From Himantopus leucocephalus (Eukaryota > Chordata > Aves > Charadriiformes > Recurvirostridae), in assembly GCA_003993805.1 (NCBI GenBank), contig RSEF01000012.1:7023796-7087795 (forward strand): a DNA stretch of 64,000 nucleotides, given 5' to 3'. The position numbers and the translations under genes were made by a program. This document shows positions 49,001 through 60,928 of this stretch, in pieces. Numbering within the stretch: the first letter of the stretch is position 1; every line of letters starts with the position of its first letter. Under the pieces are notes generated by a model. That model did no database searches and was not told the DNA's origin. It saw nothing but the letters and a program-made list of their open reading frames with translations.

Positions 49001-50610
49001 TGAGAGTTAAGCTATTTTTCATGGCTCTCTGTGCAAACGGTGGAAAAAGAAAATAAGAAAGTACACCTTCTGAAAATGATGGTGCATTTTTTTGAAGTAT
49101 ACAAGAGACTATAATTAAAGATTTTAATACTTTTCTTAAAATGTAAAATAGCAATTTCTGTAAGAGTTAAATGACAAATATGCGGGAAGTGACCAGGTAT
49201 TATCTGCATTTTTAAGGCACAACTTTAATCTCTCATAACCTCAAGCTCCATGTACAATTTTTATTCTTTTTGGCCTTCGAGACTGCAGCCATCCTCTGAC
49301 TTTCTTGTGACTTCACTTAGAGATACACACAACAGCAGAATTGTGACAAGTTTGCTTAATAGTGAAACTGAAGGGTTTGAAATCCTTTTCTGTACTTCAA
49401 TGTTACATCTCATTTTCCATTCAGTTCTTTGGTAAATATAACTTCAGCTTTTAAGGTGGATTTTGTTTTGGTTTTGATTGACCGATCTGGAAGGGTACTT
49501 ACGCGGCACCTGTATTTACACGCTGTCCTCACTCACAGCTACAAGTGTCAGAGCTGATCCAGTAAGATTTATATGTCTGAATGATTCTCAATTTCCTAAT
49601 TCTTAGAAAATGAAAGGAGAGAGAGGGCAGCGATACATAAATACAGGATCTGGAAACCAACTGTAAGGGGTACGGCAGAAAGCGGTGCTTTCAAGGTCGT
49701 ATGCAGAGGATGTGTTGATGAGAGTATTGGGTTTCAGACTTCTTGGATTGTCGGGCCACCTTCCTCTTCCATGGTTTCTTGTGGTAAACCATTAGCGAGT
49801 CAGTAAGTTCGGAACCAGTTAGCGCAGCCTTACAAATCCTTGTTGGATGATCCCGGGATGGGAGAGCAGGGTAGGAGAGGGACCACTGCTATTCCATGAT
49901 GGGGCCGGATCCAGCAGGATCCGTGTACTTTGATGGTCAGTGTCGGGCCAGAACCTAACAACTTCAGAGGTGTAGTGTGCTGGTGATTTTTTTTCTGGCG
50001 TAAATGCCAGAAATGATTTTCAGTTAAAATGCTGTTAGTTTTAATCCACTCTCCCTCCCAAGGTATTGACAACTCTGCGCTTAATATCCTAGAATGTCAA
50101 ACAATTGTCTAGCAACATAAGTCCTAGTGGTTTCACCAAAGAAGCAGATTTTTTTTTCTGTGAATAAGTAAAACATTTATATTTACAGTATTCAATGCAC
50201 TGAGTTGTTTTTTCCTGTGATGTTACAATTGTGAGCAACGACAGCTCTTACCCTCTGTCTGCTCTACACGTATGTGTGTAGACCTCAATGCCAGCGTAAC
50301 TGAAATCCAACTGAAAGCTTTTATCTGGGGCAAAAGCTAACTGTGCATGTAAAGGAAAGTCATAAACGGAGTACCAGCGGTCAGTGTGTTCCATCCAGCG
50401 TGTAACTTCATACTTGTGCATACATAAGAACTGACAAAACCAAAATCCTGTTTTGGTATGTGTAGAAAATGTTCACCGTAAGAGGAAATGAAAATTATTT
50501 AGATTAAAGTCAAAACAACAATTTAACATCCCTTTGTGTACACAAACACTCTTCTGAAAGTCACAAATCATAGATGCTTGATGTTCAGAGTCATTTTAAA
50601 TGCTACTTAC
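46031..50610. other. AT-rich DNA with moderate minus-strand ORFs, no recognised gene
   Basis: Minus-strand frames at 48204-47956 and 47929-47693 (82 and 78 codons) read somewhat like protein, for example VTP IAQLTATPWTKRGEELYK in the second. They have stops between them and no family match that I can make. An old retroelement is possible. A 13-base AT spacer and poly-A at 47041-47060 indicate low-complexity sequence. Confidence 0.3.
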
Positions 50611-50789
50611 CTAAAGCCAGGAGATGAGAAACATGTGGCAGACCTTTTTTGTAAAAGTTCAGGGCGGGGTGCAGGGGGGAGCAAGAGGATGTTTGCATCT
50701 GCAGGAGGAGGGCCTAAAAATACTCTAAAAGCCGACAGTTCACTTAAATCATTAATCCTACATTGAAGACATTTCCACATTTTAATGGA
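50611..50789 (-). CDS. candidate exon on the minus strand, gene unknown
   Basis: The exon has 179 nt and 59 open codons plus two bases. The acceptor is TTGGGTTTAATTGCAG (AG 50791-50790) and the donor TTTAG followed by GTAAGT. The frame includes KMWKCLQCRINDLSELSAF and a proline-rich LLLPPAPRPELL. The middle is C-rich, which lowers the stop frequency, so chance is a real alternative. It could also be a non-coding exon. Confidence 0.22.
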
Positions 50790-53608
50790 CTGCAATTAAA
50801 CCCAATATTTCTTAATACGAGTGTCAGGTGTTTTCAGCAGTGATGCAAATGACTGCTTAGTGCTATAATTCTGAAGGGGAAGGCATTTAGACCAGGCTCA
50901 TTTGAACAGCCAAATATAAACAAGAGCACATAATTCCATCTGCTTTTTGGCAATTTGTTGTTCCTTTTAGGTTCTCTTTCCCCGTTTGTCTTGTGGACAC
51001 AGTTTGCAGGAAATGTCAGCCGGCGTGATTGATAGCATGAGATTGGATGTACTGACTTCATGCTTTCATAAAGCAAGACAGCTGTTGGGAGAAACTTTCC
51101 TTCAGGAGCTGGAAAGGTTTAAATTTTCCATCTCTTTGACTATTTGGCCTGATGAAGGATTGGGTTTTACCAGACAAGTAAATAAAAAGATGGCTAAGAT
51201 GTACTAGAAGGTCATTCAAATGATCTTTAAATAGCAATTACTGGAGGGAGGCGGAGGGAAAGCCCTCTACATTGAGTCTGCTTAAGTGAGCCCTAAAAAT
51301 TACGCTTGTGTTCTCTCAATTTTTTTTTTTTTTTTTAACCACTCTGTAAAACAGACAATTTCTGGTAACGTGATTTTACAATGGGAGCTTGTCACGAGGC
51401 GGTGGGCAATGGAAGAGATTCGGTTGAATTCCCCGGTTGTCAGCCGAGTTTCTGTGGCTGTGAGACGTTGGCTGGCTTCCAGAGCCGCTAGGTACTGTAG
51501 CACACCGCTTTGCGGTTCCTTTTTTTCTTGCTAAAATTAGATACGTTGGTTTAATTTTAAATAATTAGGTTTTTGGATAAATTAGTTGTAGCCAAACAAG
51601 TATGCTTTCCTTCCAAGGCAGGAAGGAGAAAAAAACCCAAATGGACTGTTAATTTTTACAGTTATACCTAAATCTGAAGGATATTATTTTATTTTGAGGA
51701 AAGTGTATTTTGCAGACGTTATGAGCATACCCTTGAAGAAGATCAGTTTATTTGAAAACGCACTATGTGATGCTTTTATTTATTTTTCCCATGCTGGCTG
51801 TCTGTTTGGAGGGCTTGGGTGTCAGTCGACAGTGTGAAGGACCAGTAACGGGGTTCCTGGCTACCCTAATTCTGAAAATCTTAGCCAGATCTATGGTCCT
51901 GCTGGAGAAGGGCCAGAATTAAAACTGAGGAACCGACAGCTGCTCGATCCAAAACTTTGGTGGAGGCTACATTTAGATGGTGGTTTGAGCCAGACTCCAA
52001 ATTCCTTTTCAGTCGTATTTTTTTATAGTCAGATGCATCAATGTAATATGTGACAGTTGCTACTCAAGACCTGTTAATAAGGTCTTCCAAGCTAGAGAGA
52101 GTCTTACTGGATTTTTCGACTTCTATGAAAGGCTGCAAAAAAAGTGTCATAAATCAGTAGCAACTGTCATAGTATGCTCTTTTTCAAACAGAAAACAATC
52201 TGTAGGTCTAATTGTCAAGAAACCCTGAGCAGCTGAACAGCTTTCTCCCACGAAGCACGTTGCCAAGATCCTGGACAGTCCTGTTCACACGCTGCGAAGC
52301 TTTAACCAAGGCTCTTCCAAAGTAAGGCTTGTCCCATAGAGCATCTTCAAGATGTGCCGCAAAGGTAAGGAGAGGGCTGGTTTGGATGGGGACTGTGGCC
52401 ACAGTCCTGATTTAAGCAGGAGAGGTTGAGCTGGAGACTACACAGCATTTCTGTGCCCACCTACAGTTCTCAGGGCTCTCGCGTATTCCAGGCTGTGCCA
52501 TACACTCTGCCTCACTCGTCTCTGAAGTTTAAATTCAAGGCAAAATGCTTTGGGAACAGGAAAATGTGTTTATAGAAGCAGTCATGATTGTGAGAAAATT
52601 TGATATTACAACAAATCCTAAAAAAAAAAGACCAAAAAACCCTCGAAAAACTTTAGAAATGCTTTAGGAACCAGATTGAAATAGCAGCAGTTGGTTTGGG
52701 CAGCCGAAGGGTGACATTAGCTGCTGTGTGGGTACGTTTTACAATGCTCTGGGGTAAGAGGATACCAAGGCACTGTGTGGGTCACTTCATTTAGATCCCG
52801 TAAACATTTCCGTAATCAGTAATCATCTGCACTGTTTCTTAACTCTGTATGGATCACTGTAACAATCCAATCACTTACACAAATACACAGCTTCAACACC
52901 ACTAATTAGGATTCTGTAGAACTGGAAAGAAGCCAGTTCATGCTCTACACATACAATCAATTTATTGTTAAACGTTTAAAGACCTAAGTATTTATTTATA
53001 TCTAAATGAGAGTATTTCTTTTTCCTTTTTTTTTTCTTTATATGCTTACAAATGAATCCTGAGTATCTTTATATGTGCGGTGCTGTATTCACTCTTCCAG
53101 TAACCTCATTTAAACAGGTAGTGTTTCATCAGAGAGGAATTTAATGCTTTGCATTACTTTGGCAGATTGTGGCCCTACTGTGATAAATAAGGTTCTGGCA
53201 GGTCGCTACTTATTTTTGAACCATTGCTCCACTAAGTTCTCAAAATTCAGTGCGATCAAAGAACTGCTTTACTGTTGTTAGTAATACTTCTATAGCATTA
53301 GTGCCTCAGGGTCCCAGTTGAGATGAGGCCCTACAGCCCTAGACATTGTACAGACGTAGGGTAAGAGACAATCCACGCCCTAAGAAATTCATAATCGAAC
53401 TAGCAAGAGCGGACAGAAATATGATGCACAAAAAGATGACTAAATACCAGTGGTGGAGTTTCTAAACCACCTTTTAATATTCTTTGCCTTAAAGGTTGGA
53501 ATACGCTGCCTCTGGAGAAGTTACTTCCATTTGTTTTGCTGCCTCAACAGAATATTTTTTTAAAAGTGTAAAGAATTAAACATACTTTACATTAGAAATT
53601 AAAGTGCC
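50790..53608. other. AT-rich DNA, no recognised gene
   Basis: One GC-richer patch (52200-52400) has open frames on both strands with splice-like borders on the plus strand (donors at 52321 and 52365). Nothing in it is recognisable. Confidence 0.35.
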
Positions 53609-54005
53609 GATAACTTACAAAGCATCCAGAAAATGATTGCATGTGCTTAGAACTGTGGTGAGTGTTTCCTAATGATCATTTAATGTTGTATTTCATACCC
53701 TTCATCTAATACCTAATATAACTAAGTATTGATACTGCCTTGCCATGCTACTGAATGCTTGCAGAGGACAGATGTTTAGTTGTTTAGGGAGATAACCAGT
53801 GGAACTAANTGATAACTTACAAAGAATCCAGAAAATGATTGCACGTGCTTAGAACTGTGGTTTTCCTAATGATCATTTAATGTTGTATATCATACCCTTC
53901 ATCTAATACCTAATATAACTAAGTATTGATACTGCCTTGCCATGCTACTGAATGCTTGCAGAGGACAGATGTTTAGTTGTTTAGAGCGATAACCAGTGGA
54001 ACTAA
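53609..54005. repeat. ~200-bp direct duplication around a single N (assembly join)
   Basis: Copies at 53609-53808 and 53811-54005 are separated by N at 53809. They differ by a 5-bp indel (GTGAGTGTTTCC against GTTTTCC) and a few substitutions. The pattern is that of two alleles or unpolished contig ends laid end to end. Confidence 0.9.
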
Positions 54006-56486
54006 CGTCCTTCCCGATACATCTGTGTGAATGAAAATATTTTTTTATCCATGTGGAGCACCATTGCAGAGCTCAGGTTGTGGAAGAAGTCCCCGGTAAA
54101 AAAGTCCAACATTTTAATGCCTCTTGAGAGGTTTTTTCCTTGGTTCCCCAGGAGGGAGGCTACCTGCCTTGCAGCACATAGGGAAGCTTTGGTAGCCGCC
54201 ACATCGCCCTCATTCCAGCAAAGCAATAATTTTATACATCCTACAGGATGATCTTTGTCACCCTCAAAAGGTTCTGCCTATTCTTATACCGAAACTTGTA
54301 AAGAGGTATTGCTAAATTGTTGGTTGAAATTACTCACGTGTCATTGGTCTGTACCTTCACTCTACAAGAATAAACCAAATTCTTAGTCAAGTTTGTAGGC
54401 CTCTAAATTAAGAGGAGGAGGTGTCAATGTAAAATTAACCCACCACTGTTACTGTATCATCCATATCGCAAGCAGCCAGGGTTAAGGATATGGTTGAGCT
54501 ATGAAACATTTTCTCAGCTAGATGCAGCCCTGTCTCGGATGTGCTGGGAACTTACTGGAACTGAGGCATGAGACCTTGACCTCCTGATACACCAATGGCA
54601 ATGAATTTGGACTAAAAAGAGGATGTTGACTGGTGAATATTTCATCAGAGTAGAGAATATGATGAGAGAGATGATGGTCCAGTTGTGACCCATAATAACT
54701 GCTGGTTACTCTTCCTAGAGTGATTGTGGGAAAGGCTGACTGTTACAGGTGATAAAATACTGTGGTTTAGTCTTCAAAGTAATTAGGAGTCTATAATCAT
54801 CAAAAACTTCAGAGCAGAAGATCAAACATAAAATTGACTGAAATAACTTTAAGTACAGAACAACTGTCATTTGTCACTACTGAGCAGTATTTTTTAGCAT
54901 TACAGAAAATGCTAAAATGTATACTTTCTGTGATATACTTACAGTCTGCTTTTCAAGAAAGAAAATGCTGCCTTGGGTTGTTTCATCACTGTATTCAATT
55001 CCATTGTTATTTTCCCAGCTGATCCTGAGCTTGCTGTCTAACCCGGAAGAGCTCCTAAGATTGTTCAAAAATGCTGAGTTTTTCAGCTGAAGCAGCATAC
55101 CATTTGCAAAAAATCTTCAAGAATCTTCACTATGCCTTGGCCTTCTGAAGGTTAAGAAATATATTTTAAATTGATAGTATATTTAAGTTTATAGTGAGCT
55201 TTACTATTGTAATGTTCTCAGTGCTGGGCTGAGAAACTGTTCTTGCTTGTTAATTCTATTAACACAATGGAAAAATGTTGTTCATGCAGAAGTTTTTGTG
55301 TCCCATCACTGCCAAAACCTTCATAGACAGCTGTGTAACAGAATACCTGACTTAACAGAAAAATCCACCTCGGTAGTGTTTGCAGGAGTCCACGTGCTTT
55401 CAGTTTATTCGGACTTACTGAAGATCACTCCTCTCCCCCCGTTTAAGCACAGTTTGACTGAAACACTGGTTTCCTTAGTCAAAACTTCTCTTGACTTCAG
55501 TCAGAACTTTGCCTGTGCAGTGACTACCAGATCAGTCGAGCCCCGTGTTGAATTCAATTTCCTACTAAGTGATAGCTTTTCATGTTCAATTTTCTTTAAT
55601 TCTGAGCATTTAAGGAGACCAAGGTTCTCAGGTCATTCCAGAAAAGCCTTGAATGGAGACTTTGCTGGGGACTGGTCATGTGAAGAAACATCACACGCCG
55701 TTCACAACCAATTGCCTTCCATAGCGTTGGCTTGTAATTAGCTGTATTTAATTGCTAGAGTGTATCACTGCGCTCCTCTAAGATGATGTCTGCTTTTTCT
55801 TTCGCTAATGGGAACATTGTTGTCCTGTCTGTACTGCTGGCCAGCTTTAAGCCTGCACAGCGCTGCGGTGAGGAAGAGCTGGGCCATTGAGGACAAGGTC
55901 TGACTTTTAGAAAACATAGCACTTCCCAGTTAGTACAAACATTTTGATGGGCGAGTTTAGTCAGAAAAATAAAGGACTACGTGTTTCGGGAGACAATTAA
56001 AATTTCATAAAGGTATCTGATATCTTTAGTGAAGGTGGAATGAAAGTGTTTATAAATGCCCCTGTTTTAGGAAAATATCCTTATTGCTCTTGTTGCCACT
56101 AAAGAAATTGCCAAGGTCACGAACTATGTAACTGATAAATCTTCAAATCGTATTAGTAGCCTTACTGTTGTAGAAGCATGTTGTAGGAAGCATTTCCTAG
56201 GATTCCAGATTTTTTTTTAATCTGGCCTGGAACCTGTTAATATTGATTATTAGAAAATTATAATCGAATTATATTCGATTGAGGCAATATGGAAATAATT
56301 CAAGATCTCGCAAGTTGTTGTGGCAAAACCTGATTTGTGTCAAGGTAGCCTAATGTATTTGTTTTTATTTCCATGCGGCATCAAGTAAACATAGCTATCA
56401 AAATATTTGCGGAAGTGCATTTGCAAATGGGTGAGGAATTGAGAAGAAAGTGGTAGAGCAAGCACAACTGGAAGGAACTTTGCAAG
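54006..56486. other. AT-rich DNA, no recognised gene
   Basis: The longest frame is 55247-55741 on the plus strand (164 codons), with no motif and no convincing splice sites. It is probably chance. Confidence 0.4.
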
Positions 56487-56833
56487 ACTTATCAATACTT
56501 ATAAATACTTAAAGGGAGAGTAAGAGGTGGATGGGAACAGCCTTTTCTCAGTGGTGCCCAATGACAGAACAAGAGGTAATGGGCACAAACTTGAACACGG
56601 GAAGTTCCATCTTAATATGAGGAGGAACTTCTTTCCTTTGAGGGTGGCAGAGCACTGGCACAGGCTGCCCAGAGAGATGGGGGAGTCTCCCACACTGGAG
56701 ACATTCCAAACCCGCCTGGACACCATCCTGTGCAACTGCTGTAGGTGACCCTGCTCTGGCAGGGGGGGTTGGACTAGATGATCTCCAGAGGTCTCTTCCA
56801 ACCCTGACCATTCTGTGATTCTGTGACTCTGTA
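56487..56833 (+). mobile_element. CR1 LINE, 3' fragment
   Basis: A plus-strand frame of 73 codons (56527-56748) includes [38 protein letters not shown] and [20 protein letters not shown], the C-terminal end of CR1 ORF2. It is followed by GGGGGGTTGGACTAGATGAT and the tail CATTCTGTGATTCTGTGACT. The frame is nearly intact, so the copy is fairly young. Confidence 0.96.
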
Positions 56834-56966
56834 ACCACAGAGGAGGTGCGGCTCTCTGTTAAAATGAGAAGAAATTCAGTGGATCCATAGCAGCAGTGCT
56901 GCTTTCACGTCAGGGATTTGAGAAGCCTTCGAGCATTTCCCAAGAAGTTACTAGAGATGAACAATC

Positions 56967-57130
56967 CTAGAAACTCATTGCTTGAAGCGCAGAATTAATT
57001 TTTGCAGTGCAAAAAAATTAAAAAATTAGTTCCAGCCTATCCAGGTTTCTAGAAACTCATTGCTTGAAGCGCAGAATTAATTTTTGCAGTGCAAAAAAAT
57101 TAAAAAATTAGTTCCAGCCTATCCAGGTTT
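56967..57130. repeat. exact 82-bp tandem duplication
   Basis: Units 56967-57048 and 57049-57130 appear identical, starting CTAGAAACTCATTGCTTGAA. No N lies between them. It is either a very recent tandem duplication or an assembly error. Confidence 0.93.
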
Positions 57131-60100
57131 CTTTTACCTGTCAGGGCACCGAAAGGCTAGTCCTTTCTTGCTCTCACATGGTCACCCAGCAGTCGATGCT
57201 CATGCAGAGGAATAAAACTAGTAGCATTTGGTCTTTCTTCTGTATTTGTAGACCCTTTACTGATCGGGACTGGAGCCCGCAGTATGTTTTGGCTGTAAAT
57301 AACTAGTAGTATTGACAGCAATTCCTTGTTGTGAGCAGAAGAAGACGGAGAATAGAGTTTGTGGTGCTCTGCAGCCTTTTTGCTGCAACCACAATATTTG
57401 TATAATAGTCGGAGATTTCAAAAACTCACTAGTGTTGGTTCCTTGTGTTTAGAAAGTCAGGCAAAAGGAATCCAACACATCACCGAAACATAATATTTAT
57501 TAAAAATCTTTGCAAATTCTACTAGCAAAAGCAGAGTCTACAAATCCCATATTTTTACTGGCTTAAAACAGCAGTGTGATTAGTCGAGTTCGGCACATTC
57601 TATGTTGTATGAGAATAAATAGGCTGGGTAGGAGCTTAACTAGGGTCATGTATTTCCTTACAAACTCAGTTCCTCCATTTTCTTTGGAGGGCTAGATAGT
57701 ATCTTCCATTCTTTTCCCTGTGCGCATCTGTTATTATTCATTTATGGCTTGACAGAATACTCAAGCAAAATTGAACTGCAAGAAAAAGCAATGAATTCAA
57801 ATATATTGTACCTTTATTGTGTGATTAAACAAGAAATTCAAAGCTCAGTAGCATAATAGGTTTGGTTTTTTTTATTATTCTTTTTTCCAAATAAGTCAAT
57901 AACGAAAAAATAATCTTACTTATTTTCAGTAATGCTGTCCTACTTCCTTCTCTGAAGAGTCACCCATGCCAGTTTTAGCTGTAAAATTACTTTCCTGTGA
58001 TAACAAGAATATAGTTCAGAATTTTAAGATGGGCAAGTGGTGCTTAAAGCAGAACTACTCCTACATAACTACAGGCTACCGGGGCTCAGGTTAGGTCCTG
58101 GAAACTTATGGGGATTGGATTCAGCAGCTTTTCTTAGGGCCATGCGAAGGTGTAAGAGAGAACAACTATGTCATGAGCATTTTATATCTTTTCAGACTGT
58201 CGTGCAATTTTTATTGCAGTCTTAAATCAGCATGAACTGATCGCTATCCCCGTAAGTAATTCTGACGTATAATTTAATGTATGAATTGAGACACAGAACA
58301 TAAAGAACAGGTGATAAAATATTACGCCAACACTGAGAACATTAAAATGCTGAGGTTTTGAACAGCTGGCTTAGCCCTTTTTTCTCAGCTGGAATAAATA
58401 GTAATATTAAAGGATTAGCATAACCAACAACAAGTGTTGAATGACTTGATTTCATTCCAGGCAATAAGAATATTTAGGAACCAGCATTTTGAGCACCGTA
58501 CAGCAGAAGAACTTATTTCTTCCAAATATGTTTTTTATAATATTGTCTAGATATGGACATATTTATTATTTTTATGTCAATTGGATATTTAATTTGGAAA
58601 CCTTCGGAGAGTGAGTTCTTGAGGTATGGTTTGTTTGGTTTTGTGTGCCATTATTAAAAGAGTACATCTTGGTGTTTTTAAGAAGATGATTTGCAGTTTT
58701 CATTGGTTTATCATTATTAAATTAGAATAGACATGGAGGAGAAGTAGTTATCTGTTAGGAAGCATCAAGATCAGAGAAGGAGTAAAAATGGATCCAATCT
58801 TTTGTATATACTTTTGAGATCTCAAAATAGCTTTCTGAGTAGTAAAACTTAAGGAAGCAGATGCATAAAATCAGAAAGTTTTGTGGTGGTGTCATGCCTA
58901 AAATGAGAGAGACACCACGGAGCAGCTGTAAGGTCAGAAAACTAAAGCCTGAATATCAAATATACAATATTTGGTATCATACTTGCGAGAGTGCCAGTGT
59001 AGGCTTTCAGAGTGAGGATTTTCCTTGCCGCTTCTTCTAGAGATTTCTAGCAGTGGAGCTGGAGCAGAGGACCAACCTTTTCCTCAGGTCTTTTCCATGG
59101 ATGTCCCAAAGCTGAGAGAGATGAATGGAGGAGCATGGCTCTGCCTGATCATCTGAAGAAAGATGCATATGGAGGGCTGGAAGGAATAGTGAGGCATTGT
59201 TCATCTTTGTCTTGTTGTTTGCTAGGATAAGTTTGGAAATGAAAGTGATAATTAGGGCTTTGACACATCCGAGTTTGATTCCTCACCAAAGTGAGGATGT
59301 TTCATGCAATTCTTGCAGGTTACGGTGTGTGCAATTGCAAAGCAACAGGCAGATTTTAATGTTTATAATGTTTTTTCATCAATAAACCTCCAGAATCCAA
59401 GTAAGAGTATGAGGAGTACTGTTTGCCATTTTTGGCAAATTGCACCCTTTTTGTGATTTGATTTTCTTTCCTGAAGTGTTTCAGGAGTTGAATTTGGAGG
59501 CTAGCTTAATTGTTAGGGTCTCTGAGTAGATCAGCCAGCTCTTCATTCATTTTTTAATGACTCTCTGAAGTCAAACGTGGAAGATATTCCACTCATCAAA
59601 ACACGCTTCTGCTTTTTCTTTCTTTGAAGTTTTCAGCAGGGACCTTCCTGCAGCCAGACTCTTGACTGTGTGTGTTTTCCATGACACTAGTTCAGAATTT
59701 CGTAGGTTTGACAACTTCACTCTGCAAACAGGCAGTGGCATCATTAGGTGACTTGATGTCCCGATTTTAAATCCGTATATTAAACTATTTTCCTGAAGTC
59801 CAAGAATCTTCACCCCACAGACACGATACAGCTGGTAGACTATGATACAGCAGTTGTCTACAGAAACTTGGTGCAAGCAGAAAAAGCTCCAGTTTTATTA
59901 CTGGGGAAATGAGTTTTGTCCAGTTCAGCTAGCCAAGGATGGTGTCTCTCCCACAGCTTCAGACGTTTAGAAGAGTATGTCCACTCCACCTGCAGGTTTA
60001 TTAAAAATGAATACATTGAAAATAACTGCTAAACTCAGAAATGGAGGTCATTCCCCCTGAAGCAACTCCGGGTTACCTGTGGGTGTAAAGATGCAGACAA

Positions 60101-60442
60101 ATAAAGTTGGTTGACAAATAAATATTCAAAGTACAAAGTGGGTGGAAAAGTTCTGATTTAATCATTGATGTCACACTGACTTGGACCTATTCCTTAATCC
60201 CTTTGATGCACCATCTCCTCGGTAGTAGCAGTAATGCTGACGCAGAGGTAATGGTGGAACTGCTCAGGAGTTTAGTTAAGTATTTGCATAATGTTTTGTT
60301 AGCTTTCAACAAGAATGATAGACTCAAGTCTTACGACAGTATTTTCAGCCTTTCACTTTTTATTATTTCTGTGTTTTCACTTTATGAGACAAACAGAAAA
60401 GAAATGATCTATAAAATGTGTCAGACCTTCCCAGGGAAATAA
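57131..60442. other. AT-rich DNA, no recognised gene
   Basis: Only short ORFs are present, such as 58037-58225 on the plus strand and 59571-59876 on the minus strand, without motifs. No recognisable repeats. Confidence 0.45.
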
Positions 60443-60928
60443 ACCATGGTAGCTTGTTTTGTACTGTTTTAGGTACTTTTATTATTAATCTTAAACTCTT
60501 ATAAGAACCATTACATGAGTGAGGCACCAAATTGTTTTCTATATGTTTCTTTCAACAGGCAAGTTCCTTTCATCTTGGGGGCAAAGGGCAAATATCACTT
60601 TTGTCCCACCATACCAATTTCGTTTATTCTATCTTTAACACGGTACTTGGTTTTGTTCACCCTCCTTTTCCCCAAAAGGCTGTCANACCATGGTAGCTTG
60701 TTTTGTACTGTTTTAGGTACGTTTATTATTAATCTTAAACTCTTATAAGAACAGTTACATGAGTGAGGCACCAAATTGTTTTCTACGTGTTTCTTTCAAC
60801 AGCAAGTTCCTTTTATCTTGGGGGCAAAGGGCAAATAGCACTTTTGTCCCACCATACCAATTTCGTTTATGGTATCTTTAACATGGTACTTGGTTTTGTT
60901 CACCCTCCTTTTCCCCAAAAGGCTGTCA
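60443..60928. repeat. ~243-bp direct duplication around a single N (assembly join)
   Basis: Copies at 60443-60685 and 60687-60928 flank N at 60686 and differ at several positions plus a 1-bp indel in CAACAGGCAAG against CAACAGCAAG. Same pattern as the other single-N joins. Confidence 0.92.

Noticed and set aside
51286..51534. 82-codon plus-strand ORF near 51.4 kb
   Set aside because: It begins in a poly-T tract and has no domain or splice support.
55247..55741. 164-codon plus-strand ORF
   Set aside because: It has no motif, no splice context and a Ser/Phe-rich composition typical of chance frames.
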